Counted from the stretch's first letter, positions 52,703-62,730 are shown. The stretch: DNA of 64,000 nucleotides from Phytopseudomonas straminea (GCF_900112645.1 NZ_FOMO01000003.1:523877-587876), one strand, 5' to 3'. Program-made: numbers and translations. Notes: generated by a model from the letters alone, not told the origin.

Positions 52703-54246
52703 GCGGTTTCATCCACCCAGCGTTGTTCCAGGGAGGTCTTAGGGCCCTGTGGCGGCGTGCCCTGACTACATACCAGGTCGCCCACCGTCAGGCCCGCAGC
52801 TACCAGGCGTTCACGCAAATTGCCCAGTTCGCGATCGATCAGCCCGGCGGTGCTGGCTCGCTCGGCCCAGAGCTGGCTGGACAGGCTGCCATGGGCCAGC
52901 TGCGCCTGCACCTGCAGCGGCCCCAGCGGGTCCAGATCGAACGCCAGGTCGATACGCCATAACGCTTCCTTGGGATCCTGTTTGCCGGATGGTGCGGGTT
53001 CTTCGTGTTGGATCTTCACCTGTAGTGGCACCAGCTCGTGCTGATTGCGCATTGGCACCTCCGTCTGCCAGGTAGTCAGCAGCTGGCCTTCTGGGCCGAC
53101 CTGGCTTTGCGAGAGGCTGGATAGCTGGTGCGTCTGCAGGCGCGAGATGGCCGCTGCCGCGAGCTTGAGCAGCGCTTCCAGGTCGGCCTCTTCATTCATC
53201 GACTGCAGTAGGCGGCTGGGCAGTGGAAAGCTCATGGCTTGCTGGCGGCCGCTGCTCTGGCCTATGTTGCCCAGCACGTTGCGGGCGAATGCCGGCAGGG
53301 CCTGAGTCATGGCAGTAGCCGAAGCGGTCGCCGCAGCCAACGGCGCAGCACCGGGCAGCAGTGGCAGCAGCTGGCTGACCAGGCGCAGCAGATTGGCCTT
53401 CATATCGGTGCCTAGGCCGCCGGTTTGGCCGGTCAGCAACTTGCTCTCCAGAAACAGCCCACTGTTTTCCAGCGCCTTCATCAGGCTCTTGCCATTGCTC
53501 AGTTGCTCGCCTGTTGGCAAGCCCGCGAGTAACTTGTCGATGCTGCCCTTCAGGCCATCGGGCAGACCGCCCTGGTCGCCCATGCCCTTGAGTGCTGCCA
53601 TCAAGCCCTCCAGCGAACCCTGGCGGCTTTGCTGGTTGCCGAGTTGCTGCAGCAGCGCCAATTGGTCGAGGCGACCACTGAGTGGCAGGAAGGCCAGGGA
53701 CTGATCGCCCTGCACGCGGGCGCTGAGCAGGCTGCCGGGTGGCAGATTGAGCGTGGTTTCCAGGCTAAGGGTTTTGCCGGCCAGCCCCGTATTGAGCAGG
53801 TTGACCAGCACCTTGAAGACGGTCGCCTGAGCGATTTGGGTGGGCAGCATTTCACGGGAAATCACCTTGCCCTGCAGCAGGGTGCCAACCGGCAATTGTT
53901 CGAGGTCGATGCTGGTCAGCGGCCTGTTACCGCCAGCTAGCACCGCCAGTGCGAGGCGGGTATCGGAGAGCGCGGTGACGGCCAGCGCCGTGCCCTGGGC
54001 GAGCGGCTGCGCGCTGCTGGCCTGCACCGTGGTCTGGCGACCGCCATCCAGGTTAAGGCGCAGCATCAGCTGGAAGCTCTGCGCCACTTCCTTGGATGCA
54101 ACCACCTCGGCCTTGGCGGTTTCTCCGGGCACCATCAGCCCGTCGAGGGGTTTGAGCAGTTTTACCGCCAGGTCTGCGGCGCTAACGGCCGGTCTGTTGG
54201 CGGCGGGTGGTGGCGCTACAGGGCGCGATCCACTGATCTCGGTCAT
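52699..54246 (-). CDS. FliK-like flagellar hook-length control family protein
   Basis: The 515-residue protein is rich in Leu, Ala, Gln and Gly. Its C-terminal domain (about 385-480) resembles that of FliK, with ELVPLQVKIQHEE...LWRIDLAFDLDPLGPLQVQAQLAHG, while the N-terminal part has no clear match. It is not the main ruler, which is at 30121. It is coupled to the FlhB-like gene, as FliK-like and FlhB-like genes are paired in other bacteria (ylqG-ylqH in Bacillus). The promoter must lie in the 130 bases shared with the ccm operon. Confidence 0.78.
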   Translation of the reverse strand: MTEISGSRPVAPPPAANRPAVSAADLAVKLLKPLDGLMVPGETAKAEVVASKEVAQSFQLMLRLNLDGGRQTTVQASSAQPLAQGTALAVTALSDTRLALAVLAGGNRPLTSIDLEQLPVGTLLQGKVISREMLPTQIAQATVFKVLVNLLNTGLAGKTLSLETTLNLPPGSLLSARVQGDQSLAFLPLSGRLDQLALLQQLGNQQSRQGSLEGLMAALKGMGDQGGLPDGLKGSIDKLLAGLPTGEQLSNGKSLMKALENSGLFLESKLLTGQTGGLGTDMKANLLRLVSQLLPLLPGAAPLAAATASATAMTQALPAFARNVLGNIGQSSGRQQAMSFPLPSRLLQSMNEEADLEALLKLAAAAISRLQTHQLSSLSQSQVGPEGQLLTTWQTEVPMRNQHELVPLQVKIQHEEPAPSGKQDPKEALWRIDLAFDLDPLGPLQVQAQLAHGSLSSQLWAERASTAGLIDRELGNLRERLVAAGLTVGDLVCSQGTPPQGPKTSLEQRWVDETA

Positions 54247-54299
54247 TAAGTCTCATACTCTGGGCCCAATGCACGCTGCGGGTCAGCCTGATGGGCATG

Positions 54300-54305
54300 T
54301 ATAAT
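54300..54305 (+). promoter_or_regulatory. Candidate sigma-70 -10 element for the ccm operon
   Basis: A perfect TATAAT at 54300-54305 lies 72 bases ahead of the ccmA start in the 130-base divergent gap. The -35 region (about 54277-54282) is weak, so an activator may be needed. Confidence 0.42.
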
Positions 54306-54376
54306 CGCGGCCATTGCGAACGTCCGCACCAGTATAGCGGCCACAATCGTCCCGACTTGAACCAGGTGCCCGCGTT

Positions 54377-55012
54377 GTGAGCAGTCCTTTTCTTGAAGCC
54401 ACGGCGCTGTCCTGCGAACGGGACTGGCGCCTGCTGTTCGAGAATCTCGACATTAGGCTGGATGCTGGGCAGATGCTGCAAGTTTCAGGGCCCAACGGCA
54501 GCGGCAAGACCAGTTTGTTGCGGGTGCTTGCCGGCCTCAGAGCGCCCACCAGCGGCACCGTACGCCTGAACGGGCAACCGCTTGCCGAGCGCGGTGGCGA
54601 CCTGGCTGGTGAGCTCTTGTGGATCGGCCATGCCGCCGGCATCAAGGGGCTGCTCAGTGCGGAAGAAAACCTTGCCTGGCTGTGCGCGTTGCATCGCCCC
54701 GCGAACCGCGAGCAGATCTGGCAGGCTCTGGCCGCCGTCGGTCTGCGCGGGTTCGAAGATATTCCCTGTCATACGCTGTCTGCCGGTCAGCAACGCCGCG
54801 TGGCGCTGGCGCGGCTGTATCTGGACAGCCCACTGCTATGGATTCTCGACGAACCCTTTACTGCCTTGGACAAACAGGCGGTGAGCCAGCTCGAGACGCA
54901 CCTGGCGGCCCATTGCCGCAACGGCGGCCTGGTGATCCTCACCACTCACCATGCCCTGAGCGGCATGCCGGATGGCTACCGTGAACTTGATCTGGGACAG
55001 CATGGCGCATGA
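54377..55012 (+). CDS. ccmA: Cytochrome c biogenesis ATP-binding protein CcmA
   Basis: The 211-residue ABC ATPase has Walker [12 protein letters not shown] (residues 38-48), the signature [14 protein letters not shown] and Walker [13 protein letters not shown]. With CcmB and CcmC it uses ATP to release haem-loaded CcmE. The start is GTG at 54377 ([15 protein letters not shown]). Its stop overlaps the ccmB ATG by 4 bases. It is the first gene of the ccmABCDEFGHI operon. Confidence 0.94.
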   Translation: MSSPFLEATALSCERDWRLLFENLDIRLDAGQMLQVSGPNGSGKTSLLRVLAGLRAPTSGTVRLNGQPLAERGGDLAGELLWIGHAAGIKGLLSAEENLAWLCALHRPANREQIWQALAAVGLRGFEDIPCHTLSAGQQRRVALARLYLDSPLLWILDEPFTALDKQAVSQLETHLAAHCRNGGLVILTTHHALSGMPDGYRELDLGQHGA

Positions 55013-55680
55013 ATAGCGTATTTATGCTGCTGGTCGTGCGCGAGGCGCGGCTGTTGTGTCGCCGCCCTGCAGAGCTGGCCAATCCACTGGTGTTCTTCGC
55101 TATCGTCATCGCCCTGTTTCCGCTGGCCGTCGGCCCGCAAACGCAACTGCTGCAAAGCCTTTCGCCTGGCCTGGTGTGGGTCGCGGCGCTGTTGGCGGTG
55201 CTGCTTTCCCTCGATGGCCTGTTTCGCAGTGACTTTGAAGATGGGTCATTGGAGCAATGGGTGCTGTCGTTACACCCGTTGCCAATCCTGGTGCTCGCCA
55301 AGGTGGCGGCGCACTGGCTGTTCTCCGGCCTGGCGCTGGTGGTGCTCTCGCCGCTGTTGGCCCTGATGCTCGGCCTGCCGGCGCGCTGCCTGCCGGTGCT
55401 GCTGGCCTCACTGCTGCTGGGCACGCCGATCCTCAGTCTGCTCGGCGCCATTGGTGCAGCCCTGACCGTGGGCCTCAAACGCGGCGGGCTGTTGCTGGCG
55501 CTGCTGATTTTACCGTTGTACATCCCGGTGCTGATTCTCGGCAGCGGGGCCTTGCAGGCGAGTCTGCAAGGTTTGCCGGTCGCCGGGCACCTGCTCTGGC
55601 TGGCCAGCCTCACCGCCCTGACGGTAACCCTGACACCCTTCGCCATTGCCGCCGGCCTGAAAATCAGCGTCAGCGAATGA
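55009..55680 (+). CDS. ccmB: Haem exporter protein CcmB
   Basis: This 223-residue inner-membrane protein has six hydrophobic helices and the family segment [19 protein letters not shown] after helix two. It is the membrane part of the CcmAB transporter. The ATG overlaps the ccmA stop. Fifty-two bases separate it from ccmC. Confidence 0.93.
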   Translation: MNSVFMLLVVREARLLCRRPAELANPLVFFAIVIALFPLAVGPQTQLLQSLSPGLVWVAALLAVLLSLDGLFRSDFEDGSLEQWVLSLHPLPILVLAKVAAHWLFSGLALVVLSPLLALMLGLPARCLPVLLASLLLGTPILSLLGAIGAALTVGLKRGGLLLALLILPLYIPVLILGSGALQASLQGLPVAGHLLWLASLTALTVTLTPFAIAAGLKISVSE

Positions 55681-55732
55681 TTGAACCGTGTGACCAGGTC
55701 GGCCTCCCATTCGGCGCTGACCTAGGAGACAG

Positions 55733-56500
55733 ATGAGTAACCTGATGAACTGGACATGGTTTCACAAGCTGGGCTCGCCCAAATGGTTTTACGAGATCAG
55801 TGGCCGCTGGTTGCCCGGCTTGGCCATCGCCGCCGCCGTGTTACTGGCCGTGGGTACGGTCTGGGGGTTGGCCTTCGCGCCGCCGGATTACCAGCAGGGC
55901 AACAGCTTCCGGATCATCTACATCCATGTGCCGGCGGCATTTTTGGCGCAGTCGATCTACGTGATGCTCGCCGTTGCCGGCGTGGTTGGCTTGGTGTGGA
56001 AGATGAAGCTGGCCGATGTTGCCCTGCAACAGGCGGCACCCGTTGGCGCCTGGATGACCGCCATCGCGCTGATCACCGGCGCCATCTGGGGTAAGCCGAC
56101 CTGGGGCACCTACTGGATCTGGGATGCGCGGCTGACCTCGATGCTGATCCTGCTGTTCCTGTACTTCGGCGTGATTGCCCTCGGCCAGGCGATCAGCAAC
56201 CGCGACAGCGCCGCCAAGGCCACCGCGGTGCTGGCGGTGGTGGGTGTGATCAATATCCCGATCATCAAATACTCGGTGGAGTGGTGGAATACCCTGCACC
56301 AGCCGGCCACCTTCAGCGTGATCGAAAAACCGGCGATGCCGGTTCAGATGTGGCTGCCGCTGCTGATCATGGTGCTGGGCTTCTACTGCTTCTTCGCCGC
56401 CGTGCTGCTGATGCGCATGCGCCTCGAAGTGCTGCGCCGGGAAGCGCGCAGCAGTTGGGTGAAAACCGAGATCCGCGCGCTGGTGGAGGGCAAACGATGA
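55733..56500 (+). CDS. ccmC: Haem-handling protein CcmC
   Basis: The 255-residue protein has six transmembrane helices and the WWD-type tryptophan-rich motif [15 protein letters not shown] (about residues 123-137), with conserved histidines on both sides (YIHVPAA and the late NTLHQPATF). It attaches haem to CcmE. Its stop overlaps the ccmD ATG (ATGA). Confidence 0.95.
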   Translation: MSNLMNWTWFHKLGSPKWFYEISGRWLPGLAIAAAVLLAVGTVWGLAFAPPDYQQGNSFRIIYIHVPAAFLAQSIYVMLAVAGVVGLVWKMKLADVALQQAAPVGAWMTAIALITGAIWGKPTWGTYWIWDARLTSMLILLFLYFGVIALGQAISNRDSAAKATAVLAVVGVINIPIIKYSVEWWNTLHQPATFSVIEKPAMPVQMWLPLLIMVLGFYCFFAAVLLMRMRLEVLRREARSSWVKTEIRALVEGKR

Positions 56501-56673
56501 GCTTCGCGTCATTCGCCGACTTTCTCGCCATGGGCAACCATGGCGCCTACGTGTGGTCGGCCTACGGCATCTGCCTGGTGGTGGTGGTGCTCAATGTGCT
56601 GCTGCCGCTGCAGGCCAGGCGCCGGTACTTGCAGGATGAGGCGCGCCGTATGCGCCGGGAGGAGTCACGTTGA
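56497..56673 (+). CDS. ccmD: Haem exporter protein CcmD
   Basis: The 58-residue single-helix membrane protein (helix about 16-37, [20 protein letters not shown]) has a basic tail. It helps release holo-CcmE from CcmABC. It overlaps ccmC at its start and the ccmE TTG at its stop. Confidence 0.92.
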   Translation: MSFASFADFLAMGNHGAYVWSAYGICLVVVVLNVLLPLQARRRYLQDEARRMRREESR

Positions 56674-57134
56674 ACGCCGTTCGCAAGAAGCGCCTGTTTA
56701 TCGTGCTGGCGATCGTTGCCGGCGTCGGTATCGCCGTGGCGCTGGCGCTGGGTGCCCTGCAGCAGAACATCAACCTGTTCTACACCCCCACGCAGATCGC
56801 CAACGGCGAGGCGCCACGCGATACCCGTATCCGTGCTGGCGGCATGGTGGAAAAAGGTTCGGTGAAGCGCTCCAGTGATTCGTTGCAGACCGATTTCGTG
56901 GTCACCGACTACGCAGCGCGGGTGACCATTCGCTTCCATGGCATCCTGCCGGATCTATTCCGCGAAGGGCAGGGCATCGTCGCCATGGGCAAGATCGATG
57001 ATGCCGGCCTGCTGCAAGCCGATGAAGTGCTGGCCAAGCACGACGAGAATTACATGCCGCCGGAGGTCAAACAGGCCCTGGAGAAGAGCGGCATGAACAC
57101 GCAATACGAGAAGGCCGGGGAGGCCGCGCAATGA
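56670..57134 (+). CDS. ccmE: Haem chaperone CcmE
   Basis: This 154-residue periplasmic protein, anchored by one N-terminal helix (about 8-30), has an OB-fold beta barrel and the haem-binding His in [13 protein letters not shown], the family signature. The start appears to be TTG at 56670, overlapping the ccmD stop (TTGA). The first in-frame ATG comes only after residue 50, so an ATG start is excluded. Confidence 0.93.
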   Translation: MNAVRKKRLFIVLAIVAGVGIAVALALGALQQNINLFYTPTQIANGEAPRDTRIRAGGMVEKGSVKRSSDSLQTDFVVTDYAARVTIRFHGILPDLFREGQGIVAMGKIDDAGLLQADEVLAKHDENYMPPEVKQALEKSGMNTQYEKAGEAAQ

Positions 57135-59104
57135 TTCCCGAACTCGGCCACCTGGCGATGATTCTGGCCCTGTGCCTGGCCCTGGTGCAGGCGACTCTGC
57201 CGCTGATCGGCGCCTGGCGCGGCGACCGCCAGTGGATGAGCCTGGCGCAGCCGGCAGCCTGGGGGCAGTTCGCCTTTTTGGCCTTCGCCTTCGCTTGTCT
57301 CACCTACGCCTTCATGACCGATGACTTTTCCGTAGCCTACGTGGCGCAGAACTCCAACACCGCGTTGCCCTGGTACTACAAGTTCAGCGCCGTGTGGGGC
57401 GCCCACGAAGGCTCGCTGCTGCTCTGGGCCCTGATTCTCGGCGGCTGGACCTTTGCCGTGGCGATCTTCTCGCGGCAGCTGCCTGAGGAAATGCTCGCCC
57501 GTGTGCTGGGCGTGATGGGCATCATCAGCGTCGGCTTCCTGCTGTTTTTGATCGTCACCTCCAACCCCTTCACCCGCCTGCTGCCGAACGTGCCGGCCGA
57601 TGGCCGCGACCTCAACCCGCTGCTGCAGGACTTCGGCCTGATCATTCATCCGCCGATGCTCTACATGGGCTACGTGGGCTTCTCGGTGGCCTTCGCCTTC
57701 GCCATCGCCGCGCTGCTTGGTGGCAAGCTGGACGCCGCCTGGGCGCGCTGGTCGCGGCCGTGGACCATCATCGCCTGGGCCTTTCTCGGCATCGGCATCG
57801 CCCTGGGTTCCTGGTGGGCGTATTACGAATTGGGCTGGGGCGGCTGGTGGTTCTGGGACCCGGTGGAGAACGCCTCGTTCATGCCCTGGCTGGTCGGCAC
57901 GGCGCTGATCCACTCCCTGGCAGTGACCGAGAAGCGCGGTGTGTTCAAGAGCTGGACGGTGCTGCTGGCCATCGCCGCGTTCTCCCTGAGCCTTTTGGGT
58001 ACCTTCCTGGTGCGCTCCGGCGTGCTGACCTCGGTGCATGCCTTTGCCAGCGACCCGGAGCGCGGCGTGTTCATTCTCGCCTTCCTGCTACTGGTGGTCG
58101 GCGGCTCGCTGACCCTGTTCGCCTTGCGTGCGCCGGTGGTGCGCAGCCAGGTCGGCTTCGGCCTGTGGTCGCGGGAGACCCTGCTGCTGGCCAATAACCT
58201 GATTCTGGTGGTGGCCGCCTCGATGATCCTGCTCGGCACCCTTTATCCGCTGGTGCTCGATGCCCTGAGCGGCGCCAAGCTGTCGGTCGGTCCGCCATAT
58301 TTCAATGCGCTGTTCGTGCCGCTGATGGGCTTGCTGATGGCGGTGCTCGCGGTCGGCGTGCTGGTGCGCTGGAAGGACACGCCGCTGCGCTGGCTGCTCG
58401 GCATGCTCACCCCGGTGCTGGTCGCCAGTGTGGCACTGGCGTTGCTGGCCAGCCTGCTATGGGGCGATTTCCACTGGGCGGTGCTCGGCGTCTGCCTGCT
58501 GGCCGCCTGGGTAACCCTGGCCGGGCTGCGTGACATTCAGGACAAGACTCGCCACAAGGGCTTTTTCAAAGGCATGACCAGCCTGGGCCGCAGTTACTGG
58601 GGCATGCAGCTGGCGCACCTGGGGCTGGCGGTCTGCGCGCTGGGCGTAGTACTGACCAGTTTGGGCAGCTTCGAGCGCGACATGCGCATGGCGCCTGGCG
58701 AAGCGGTGGAGTTGGGCGGCTACCGCTTCGTGTTCGAAGGGGCGGCGCATCACGAGGGGCCGAACTTCATTTCCGACCGCGGCACGGTGCGCATCTTCGA
58801 CGGGGAGAAGCAGATCGCCGTGCTGCACCCGGAAAAGCGTCTGTACACCGTGCAGCAATCGGTGATGACCGAAGCCGGCATCGACGCCGGGCTGACCCGC
58901 GATCTGTTCGTCGCCCTCGGCGAGCCGCTGGGGCAGGGTGCCTGGGCGGTGCGCATCCATATCAAACCCTTCGTTCGCTGGATCTGGCTGGGCGCCCTGA
59001 TGATGGGCTTCGGTGGCTTTCTCGCTGCTGCCGACAAGCGCTACCGGATGAAAGTCAAAAGCCGCGTGCGTGACGCGCTGGGCCTGCAGGAGGCACGTGC
59101 ATGA
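57131..59104 (+). CDS. ccmF: Haem lyase subunit CcmF
   Basis: The 657-residue protein has about 15 transmembrane helices and the WWD motif [19 protein letters not shown] (about residues 236-254), flanked by conserved histidines ([23 protein letters not shown]). It joins haem to apocytochrome c in the periplasm. It overlaps ccmE at its start and ccmG at its stop. Confidence 0.97.
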   Translation: MIPELGHLAMILALCLALVQATLPLIGAWRGDRQWMSLAQPAAWGQFAFLAFAFACLTYAFMTDDFSVAYVAQNSNTALPWYYKFSAVWGAHEGSLLLWALILGGWTFAVAIFSRQLPEEMLARVLGVMGIISVGFLLFLIVTSNPFTRLLPNVPADGRDLNPLLQDFGLIIHPPMLYMGYVGFSVAFAFAIAALLGGKLDAAWARWSRPWTIIAWAFLGIGIALGSWWAYYELGWGGWWFWDPVENASFMPWLVGTALIHSLAVTEKRGVFKSWTVLLAIAAFSLSLLGTFLVRSGVLTSVHAFASDPERGVFILAFLLLVVGGSLTLFALRAPVVRSQVGFGLWSRETLLLANNLILVVAASMILLGTLYPLVLDALSGAKLSVGPPYFNALFVPLMGLLMAVLAVGVLVRWKDTPLRWLLGMLTPVLVASVALALLASLLWGDFHWAVLGVCLLAAWVTLAGLRDIQDKTRHKGFFKGMTSLGRSYWGMQLAHLGLAVCALGVVLTSLGSFERDMRMAPGEAVELGGYRFVFEGAAHHEGPNFISDRGTVRIFDGEKQIAVLHPEKRLYTVQQSVMTEAGIDAGLTRDLFVALGEPLGQGAWAVRIHIKPFVRWIWLGALMMGFGGFLAAADKRYRMKVKSRVRDALGLQEARA

Positions 59105-59637
59105 GACGCCTGATCTTGTTGCTACCGCTGGTGATATTTCTCGGCGTGGCGGTATTTCTCTACCGTGGGCTGTTTCTCGACCCGTCCGAGCTGCCGTCGG
59201 CGCTGATCGACAAATCTTTCCCGGCGTTCTCGCTGCCGGCGGTGGAGGGCGATCAGCTGATCACCCAGCAGAACCTGCTCGGCAAACCCTCGCTGGTCAA
59301 CGTTTGGGCCACCTGGTGCGTGGCCTGCAAGGTCGAGCATCCGGTGCTCAACAAGCTGGCGTCCATGGGCGTGAACATCCACGGCGTGAACTACAAGGAT
59401 GACAACGCCGCCGCGCAGAAATGGCTGAGCGAATTTCATGACCCGTACCAGCTCAACATCAGCGACCCCAAGGGCACGCTTGGCCTGGATCTCGGCGTTT
59501 ACGGGGCGCCGGAGACCTTCTTCGTCGACGCCAAGGGCATCATTCGCCACAAGTTTGTCGGCGTGATCGACGAGGCGATCTGGCGCGAGAAGCTGGCGCC
59601 GCTGTACCAGCAGATGGTCGATGAGGCCGGCCAATGA
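59101..59637 (+). CDS. ccmG: Thiol-disulfide oxidoreductase CcmG/DsbE
   Basis: The 178-residue membrane-anchored thioredoxin-like protein has an N-terminal helix (about 5-22) and the active-site motif WATWCVACKVEHP (Cys pair about residues 74 and 77), plus the family GVYGAPETFFVD segment with its cis-proline. It reduces the apocytochrome haem-binding cysteines. Overlaps of 4 bases occur with ccmF and ccmH. Confidence 0.95.
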   Translation: MRRLILLLPLVIFLGVAVFLYRGLFLDPSELPSALIDKSFPAFSLPAVEGDQLITQQNLLGKPSLVNVWATWCVACKVEHPVLNKLASMGVNIHGVNYKDDNAAAQKWLSEFHDPYQLNISDPKGTLGLDLGVYGAPETFFVDAKGIIRHKFVGVIDEAIWREKLAPLYQQMVDEAGQ

Positions 59638-60119
59638 TGCGCCTGTTTAGCGGCCTGGTTCTGCTGCTGGCGTTGGGCGGTGTCGCCCAGGCTGCCATCG
59701 ACACCTATGAGTTCGCCAGCGAGGCCGAGCGCGATCGCTACCGCCAGCTCACCGAGGAGCTGCGCTGCCCGAAATGCCAGAACCAGAACATTGCCGACTC
59801 CAACGCGCCGATCGCGGTGGACCTGCGTGCCGAGATCTACCGCAAGCTCGAGGCGGGTGAGAGCAATGCGCAGATCATCGATTACCTGGTCGCACGCTAT
59901 GGCGATTTCGTGCTCTACAAGCCGCCGGTCAGTGGTCGCACGTTGCTGCTCTGGTACGGCCCGGTGGCGCTGCTGGCCGGTGGTTTCGTGCTGCTCGGAG
60001 TGATCGTCCTGCGCCGTCGCAAGTCCAGTGGTGAGGCTGCCACGGGTCTGTCACAGGAAGAACAGCAACGTCTGGCGCATCTGCTCGAGCAGGTGCCTAA
60101 GGATAAGAAAGCCCCATGA
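59634..60119 (+). CDS. ccmH: Cytochrome c maturation protein CcmH
   Basis: The 161-residue protein has a signal peptide (to about residue 20), the redox motif LRCPKCQNQNIADSNAPIA (Cys pair about 43 and 46) and a C-terminal transmembrane helix (about 103-125). It resolves the mixed disulfide of apocytochrome c. It is the short CcmH (CcmL type); the CcmI part is a separate gene next to it. Confidence 0.94.
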   Translation: MMRLFSGLVLLLALGGVAQAAIDTYEFASEAERDRYRQLTEELRCPKCQNQNIADSNAPIAVDLRAEIYRKLEAGESNAQIIDYLVARYGDFVLYKPPVSGRTLLLWYGPVALLAGGFVLLGVIVLRRRKSSGEAATGLSQEEQQRLAHLLEQVPKDKKAP

Positions 60120-61324
60120 TCGAATTCTGGTTGTCCGCCGGCCTGTTGTGTCTGGTCGCGGTGAGTTTCCTGCTCATCCCGCTGCTGCGCGGGCGCAAGG
60201 TGCAGGCCGAGGAAGATCGCACCGCTCTCAACGTAACTCTCTATCAGGAACGCCTGCGCGAGCTGGAACTGCAGCATCAGGCCGGTACTCTGGATGCAGC
60301 GCAATGGCAGGCTGCCCACGACGAAGCGGCCCGCGAGCTGCTGGCTGACACGGAGGGCAGCGACGTTCGCCAGGCACGTCGCCTCGGCCGCGTCGTGCCG
60401 CTGCTGGCGGTGGTGCTGGTGCCCGTGCTGGCCGTGGTGCTGTACCTGCAGTGGGGCGCCATCGACAAGGTCGAGCAGGCGCGTACCTTCGCCGGTGAGC
60501 CGCGCAGCATCGAAGAGATGACCGCGCGCCTGGAGCAGGCCGTGCAGAGCAATCCCGAGTCCGCCGAGGGCTGGTATTTCCTTGGCCGCAGCTACATGGC
60601 CCAGCAGCGCGCTACGGATGCCGCTCGTGCATTCGGTCAGGCGGTCAAGGTTGCAGGGCGCGAGCCGGAGCTGCTCGGCCAGTGGGCCCAAGCGCTGTAC
60701 TTTGCCGCTGACAAACGGTGGAGCCCGCAGCTGGATGCGCTGACCAGCGAAGCCTTGAAAGCCGACCCGGAGGAGGTGACCAGCCTGGGCCTGCTGGGCA
60801 TCGCCGCCTATGAGGAACAGCGCTTCGCTGATGCCATCGGCTATTGGCAGCGACTGGTGGCCGTGCTGCCCGAGGGCGATCCCTCACGCCAGGCGATTGC
60901 CGGCGGTATCGAGCGTGCCCGCCAGGAGCTGGGCTCGCAGGCCGAAGACAGTGCTGCCGCGCAATCGCAAGCATCGGCTGGTCTGCACGTGCGTGTCGAA
61001 CTGGCGCCTGCGCTGCGTGACAAGGTGCAGCCCGGTGATACGGTATTCGTGTTTGCCCGCGCTGCATCCGGCCCGCCAATGCCATTGGCTGCCAAGCGCC
61101 TGGCGGTCGCCGACCTGCCCGCCGAAGTCAGCCTCTCGGACAGCGATGCGATGATGCCGCAACTGAAACTTTCCGCGTTCGAGCAGGTTCAACTGGTAGC
61201 GCGCATTTCGCGCGCCGGCGATGCGAAAAGCGGCGAGTGGATCGGCCAGGGGCAACCGGTGGCCAGCAGCACCCAGGACGTGCAACGCCTTGTCATCGAT
61301 AGCCCTGACGGCACACCTCCATGA
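60116..61324 (+). CDS. ccmI: Cytochrome c maturation protein CcmI (TPR)
   Basis: This 402-residue protein has two transmembrane helices (about 1-22 and 92-112) with a leucine-zipper-like loop between, TPR repeats (about 140-260) and a C-terminal beta domain (about 290-400, with LPAEVSLSDSDAMMPQLKLSAF). It chaperones apocytochrome c to the haem lyase. It overlaps both ccmH and the lipoprotein gene by 4 bases. Confidence 0.93.
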   Translation: MIEFWLSAGLLCLVAVSFLLIPLLRGRKVQAEEDRTALNVTLYQERLRELELQHQAGTLDAAQWQAAHDEAARELLADTEGSDVRQARRLGRVVPLLAVVLVPVLAVVLYLQWGAIDKVEQARTFAGEPRSIEEMTARLEQAVQSNPESAEGWYFLGRSYMAQQRATDAARAFGQAVKVAGREPELLGQWAQALYFAADKRWSPQLDALTSEALKADPEEVTSLGLLGIAAYEEQRFADAIGYWQRLVAVLPEGDPSRQAIAGGIERARQELGSQAEDSAAAQSQASAGLHVRVELAPALRDKVQPGDTVFVFARAASGPPMPLAAKRLAVADLPAEVSLSDSDAMMPQLKLSAFEQVQLVARISRAGDAKSGEWIGQGQPVASSTQDVQRLVIDSPDGTPP

Positions 61325-61674
61325 ACAGACTGATTTCGGCTGCCGTGGCAGCCACCTTGTTGAGCCTCGCTGGTTGTACCCTGCATAGCCCGGCGCCTGG
61401 CACGTCAACTGGCGGGCCTTCCGCACCAACTACAGGCTCGCCGCCGGTAGCCAAATCCCATCCGCGTTTCGCGCCGCCGCCGGGCGTGTCCAGCCATTGG
61501 AACAACGCCCTTGGCGTCTACGAGATCGACTCGGAGCGCAACACCTACTACCGCGAGCGTACCTTCTACCGCTGGCAGGATGGGTGGAGCTGGGCCGGTA
61601 CCCTGCAAGGCCCGTGGGAGCCAGTGGACAGTACAGGTGTGCCGCCGCAGTTGTATCGCCATCACGCGCAGTGA
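61321..61674 (+). CDS. Small lipoprotein coupled to ccmI, unknown function
   Basis: The 117-residue protein has a lipoprotein signal with lipobox LAGC (Cys19), a Ser/Thr/Pro/Gly-rich linker (about 20-45) and a Trp/Tyr-rich C-terminal part (TYYRERTFYRWQDGWSWAG). I do not recognise a family. Its ATG overlaps the ccmI stop (ATGA), so it is made with the ccm proteins and would be attached to the outer membrane (residue 20 is Thr, not the Asp retention signal). Confidence 0.78.
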   Translation: MNRLISAAVAATLLSLAGCTLHSPAPGTSTGGPSAPTTGSPPVAKSHPRFAPPPGVSSHWNNALGVYEIDSERNTYYRERTFYRWQDGWSWAGTLQGPWEPVDSTGVPPQLYRHHAQ

Positions 61675-61821
61675 CGCCCGCACAGGTATTGATTTGCCAG
61701 ACTGAGTCGTCCTGATAAAGGGCGGCTCGTTCGTTACGCCTCCCATTAATCTTCCGCTCGCATGTCAGGGACTTTTTCAGACGTCTTGGTTTGCGGCCGC
61801 CTGTAGCCGGCCTCGCATCTT

Positions 61822-61851
61822 GCGATTATCGAACTGCGGTTCGATAATCGC
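61822..61851. promoter_or_regulatory. Perfect inverted-repeat operator ahead of the PcaR-like gene
   Basis: GCGATTATCGAAC (61822-61834) and GTTCGATAATCGC (61839-61851) form a perfect 13-base inverted repeat around TGCG, 28 bases ahead of the regulator start. The right arm agrees with the 15-base PcaR site GTTCGATAATCGCAC that I recall from the P. putida pcaIJ promoter. Self-regulation is likely. Confidence 0.82.
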
Positions 61852-61879
61852 GCAAACCGTCTGGACGAGTGACAGTGCC

Positions 61880-62719
61880 ATGCCCGAATCCCGTTCCGTG
61901 CCCAGTTCAATGGCGCCGCCGATCATCGCGTCGCCGGCCAAGCGCATCGAAGCCTTTACCGGCGACCCCAACTTCATGACGTCGCTGGCCCGTGGCCTGG
62001 CGGTGATTCACGCCTTTCAGGAGCGCAAGCGCCACCTGACCATCGCGCAGATCAGCCACCGCACCGAGATTCCCCGCGCCGCCGTGCGCCGTTGCCTGCA
62101 CACGCTGATGAAGCTCGGCTATGTAACCACCGATGGGCGCGTCTACTCGCTGCTGCCCAAGGTGCTGACCCTGGGCCACGCGTATCTGTCCTCGACGCCG
62201 ATGGCCGTTACCGCACAGCCGATTCTCGATCGCCTGAGCGAGCAACTGCACGAAGCCTGTTCGATGGCCACGCTGGAGGGCGATGAGATTCTCTACATCG
62301 CCCGTTCGGCGACGCCGCAGCGGTTGATCTCCGTCGACCTGAGCGTGGGTAGCCGTCTGCCGGCCTATTGCACCTCGATGGGTCGTATCCTGCTGGCGGC
62401 GCTGGATGATGCCGCGCTGGACGACTACCTGAGCCATGCGGATCTGCAGGTGAAAACCAGCCGTACTCTGCACACCCCCGAAGACCTGCGCGCCAATATC
62501 GAGGAGATCCGCCGCCAGGGCTGGGTGATCATCGATCAGGAGCTGGAAGTCAGCCTGCGCTCAATTGCCGTGCCGTTGAAGGATTCCGCTGGCCAAGTGC
62601 TGGCGGCACTCAATGTCGGCACCCATGTGGGCCGCGTGTCGCGCCAGGAGCTAGAGAGCCGCTTCCTGCCCATTCTGCTGGAAGCCAGCCACGAGCTGAG
62701 CACCCGACTGTTCCAGTAG
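61880..62719 (+). CDS. pcaR: IclR family regulator, PcaR-like
   Basis: The 279-residue regulator has an N-terminal winged helix (about residues 38-95, RGLAVIHAFQERKRHLTIAQ and RTEIPRAAVRRCLHTLMKLGY) and a C-terminal IclR effector domain (about 110-275). Strong similarity to PcaR segments (MAPPI-ASPAKRI-AFTGDP-FMTSLARGLAVI) and the operator point to the beta-ketoadipate activator. An earlier start at 61820 would lie inside the operator, so ATG 61880 is chosen. No pca catabolic gene is seen on either side. Confidence 0.87.
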   Translation: MPESRSVPSSMAPPIIASPAKRIEAFTGDPNFMTSLARGLAVIHAFQERKRHLTIAQISHRTEIPRAAVRRCLHTLMKLGYVTTDGRVYSLLPKVLTLGHAYLSSTPMAVTAQPILDRLSEQLHEACSMATLEGDEILYIARSATPQRLISVDLSVGSRLPAYCTSMGRILLAALDDAALDDYLSHADLQVKTSRTLHTPEDLRANIEEIRRQGWVIIDQELEVSLRSIAVPLKDSAGQVLAALNVGTHVGRVSRQELESRFLPILLEASHELSTRLFQ

Positions 62720-62730
62720 CGCTCTGAACT

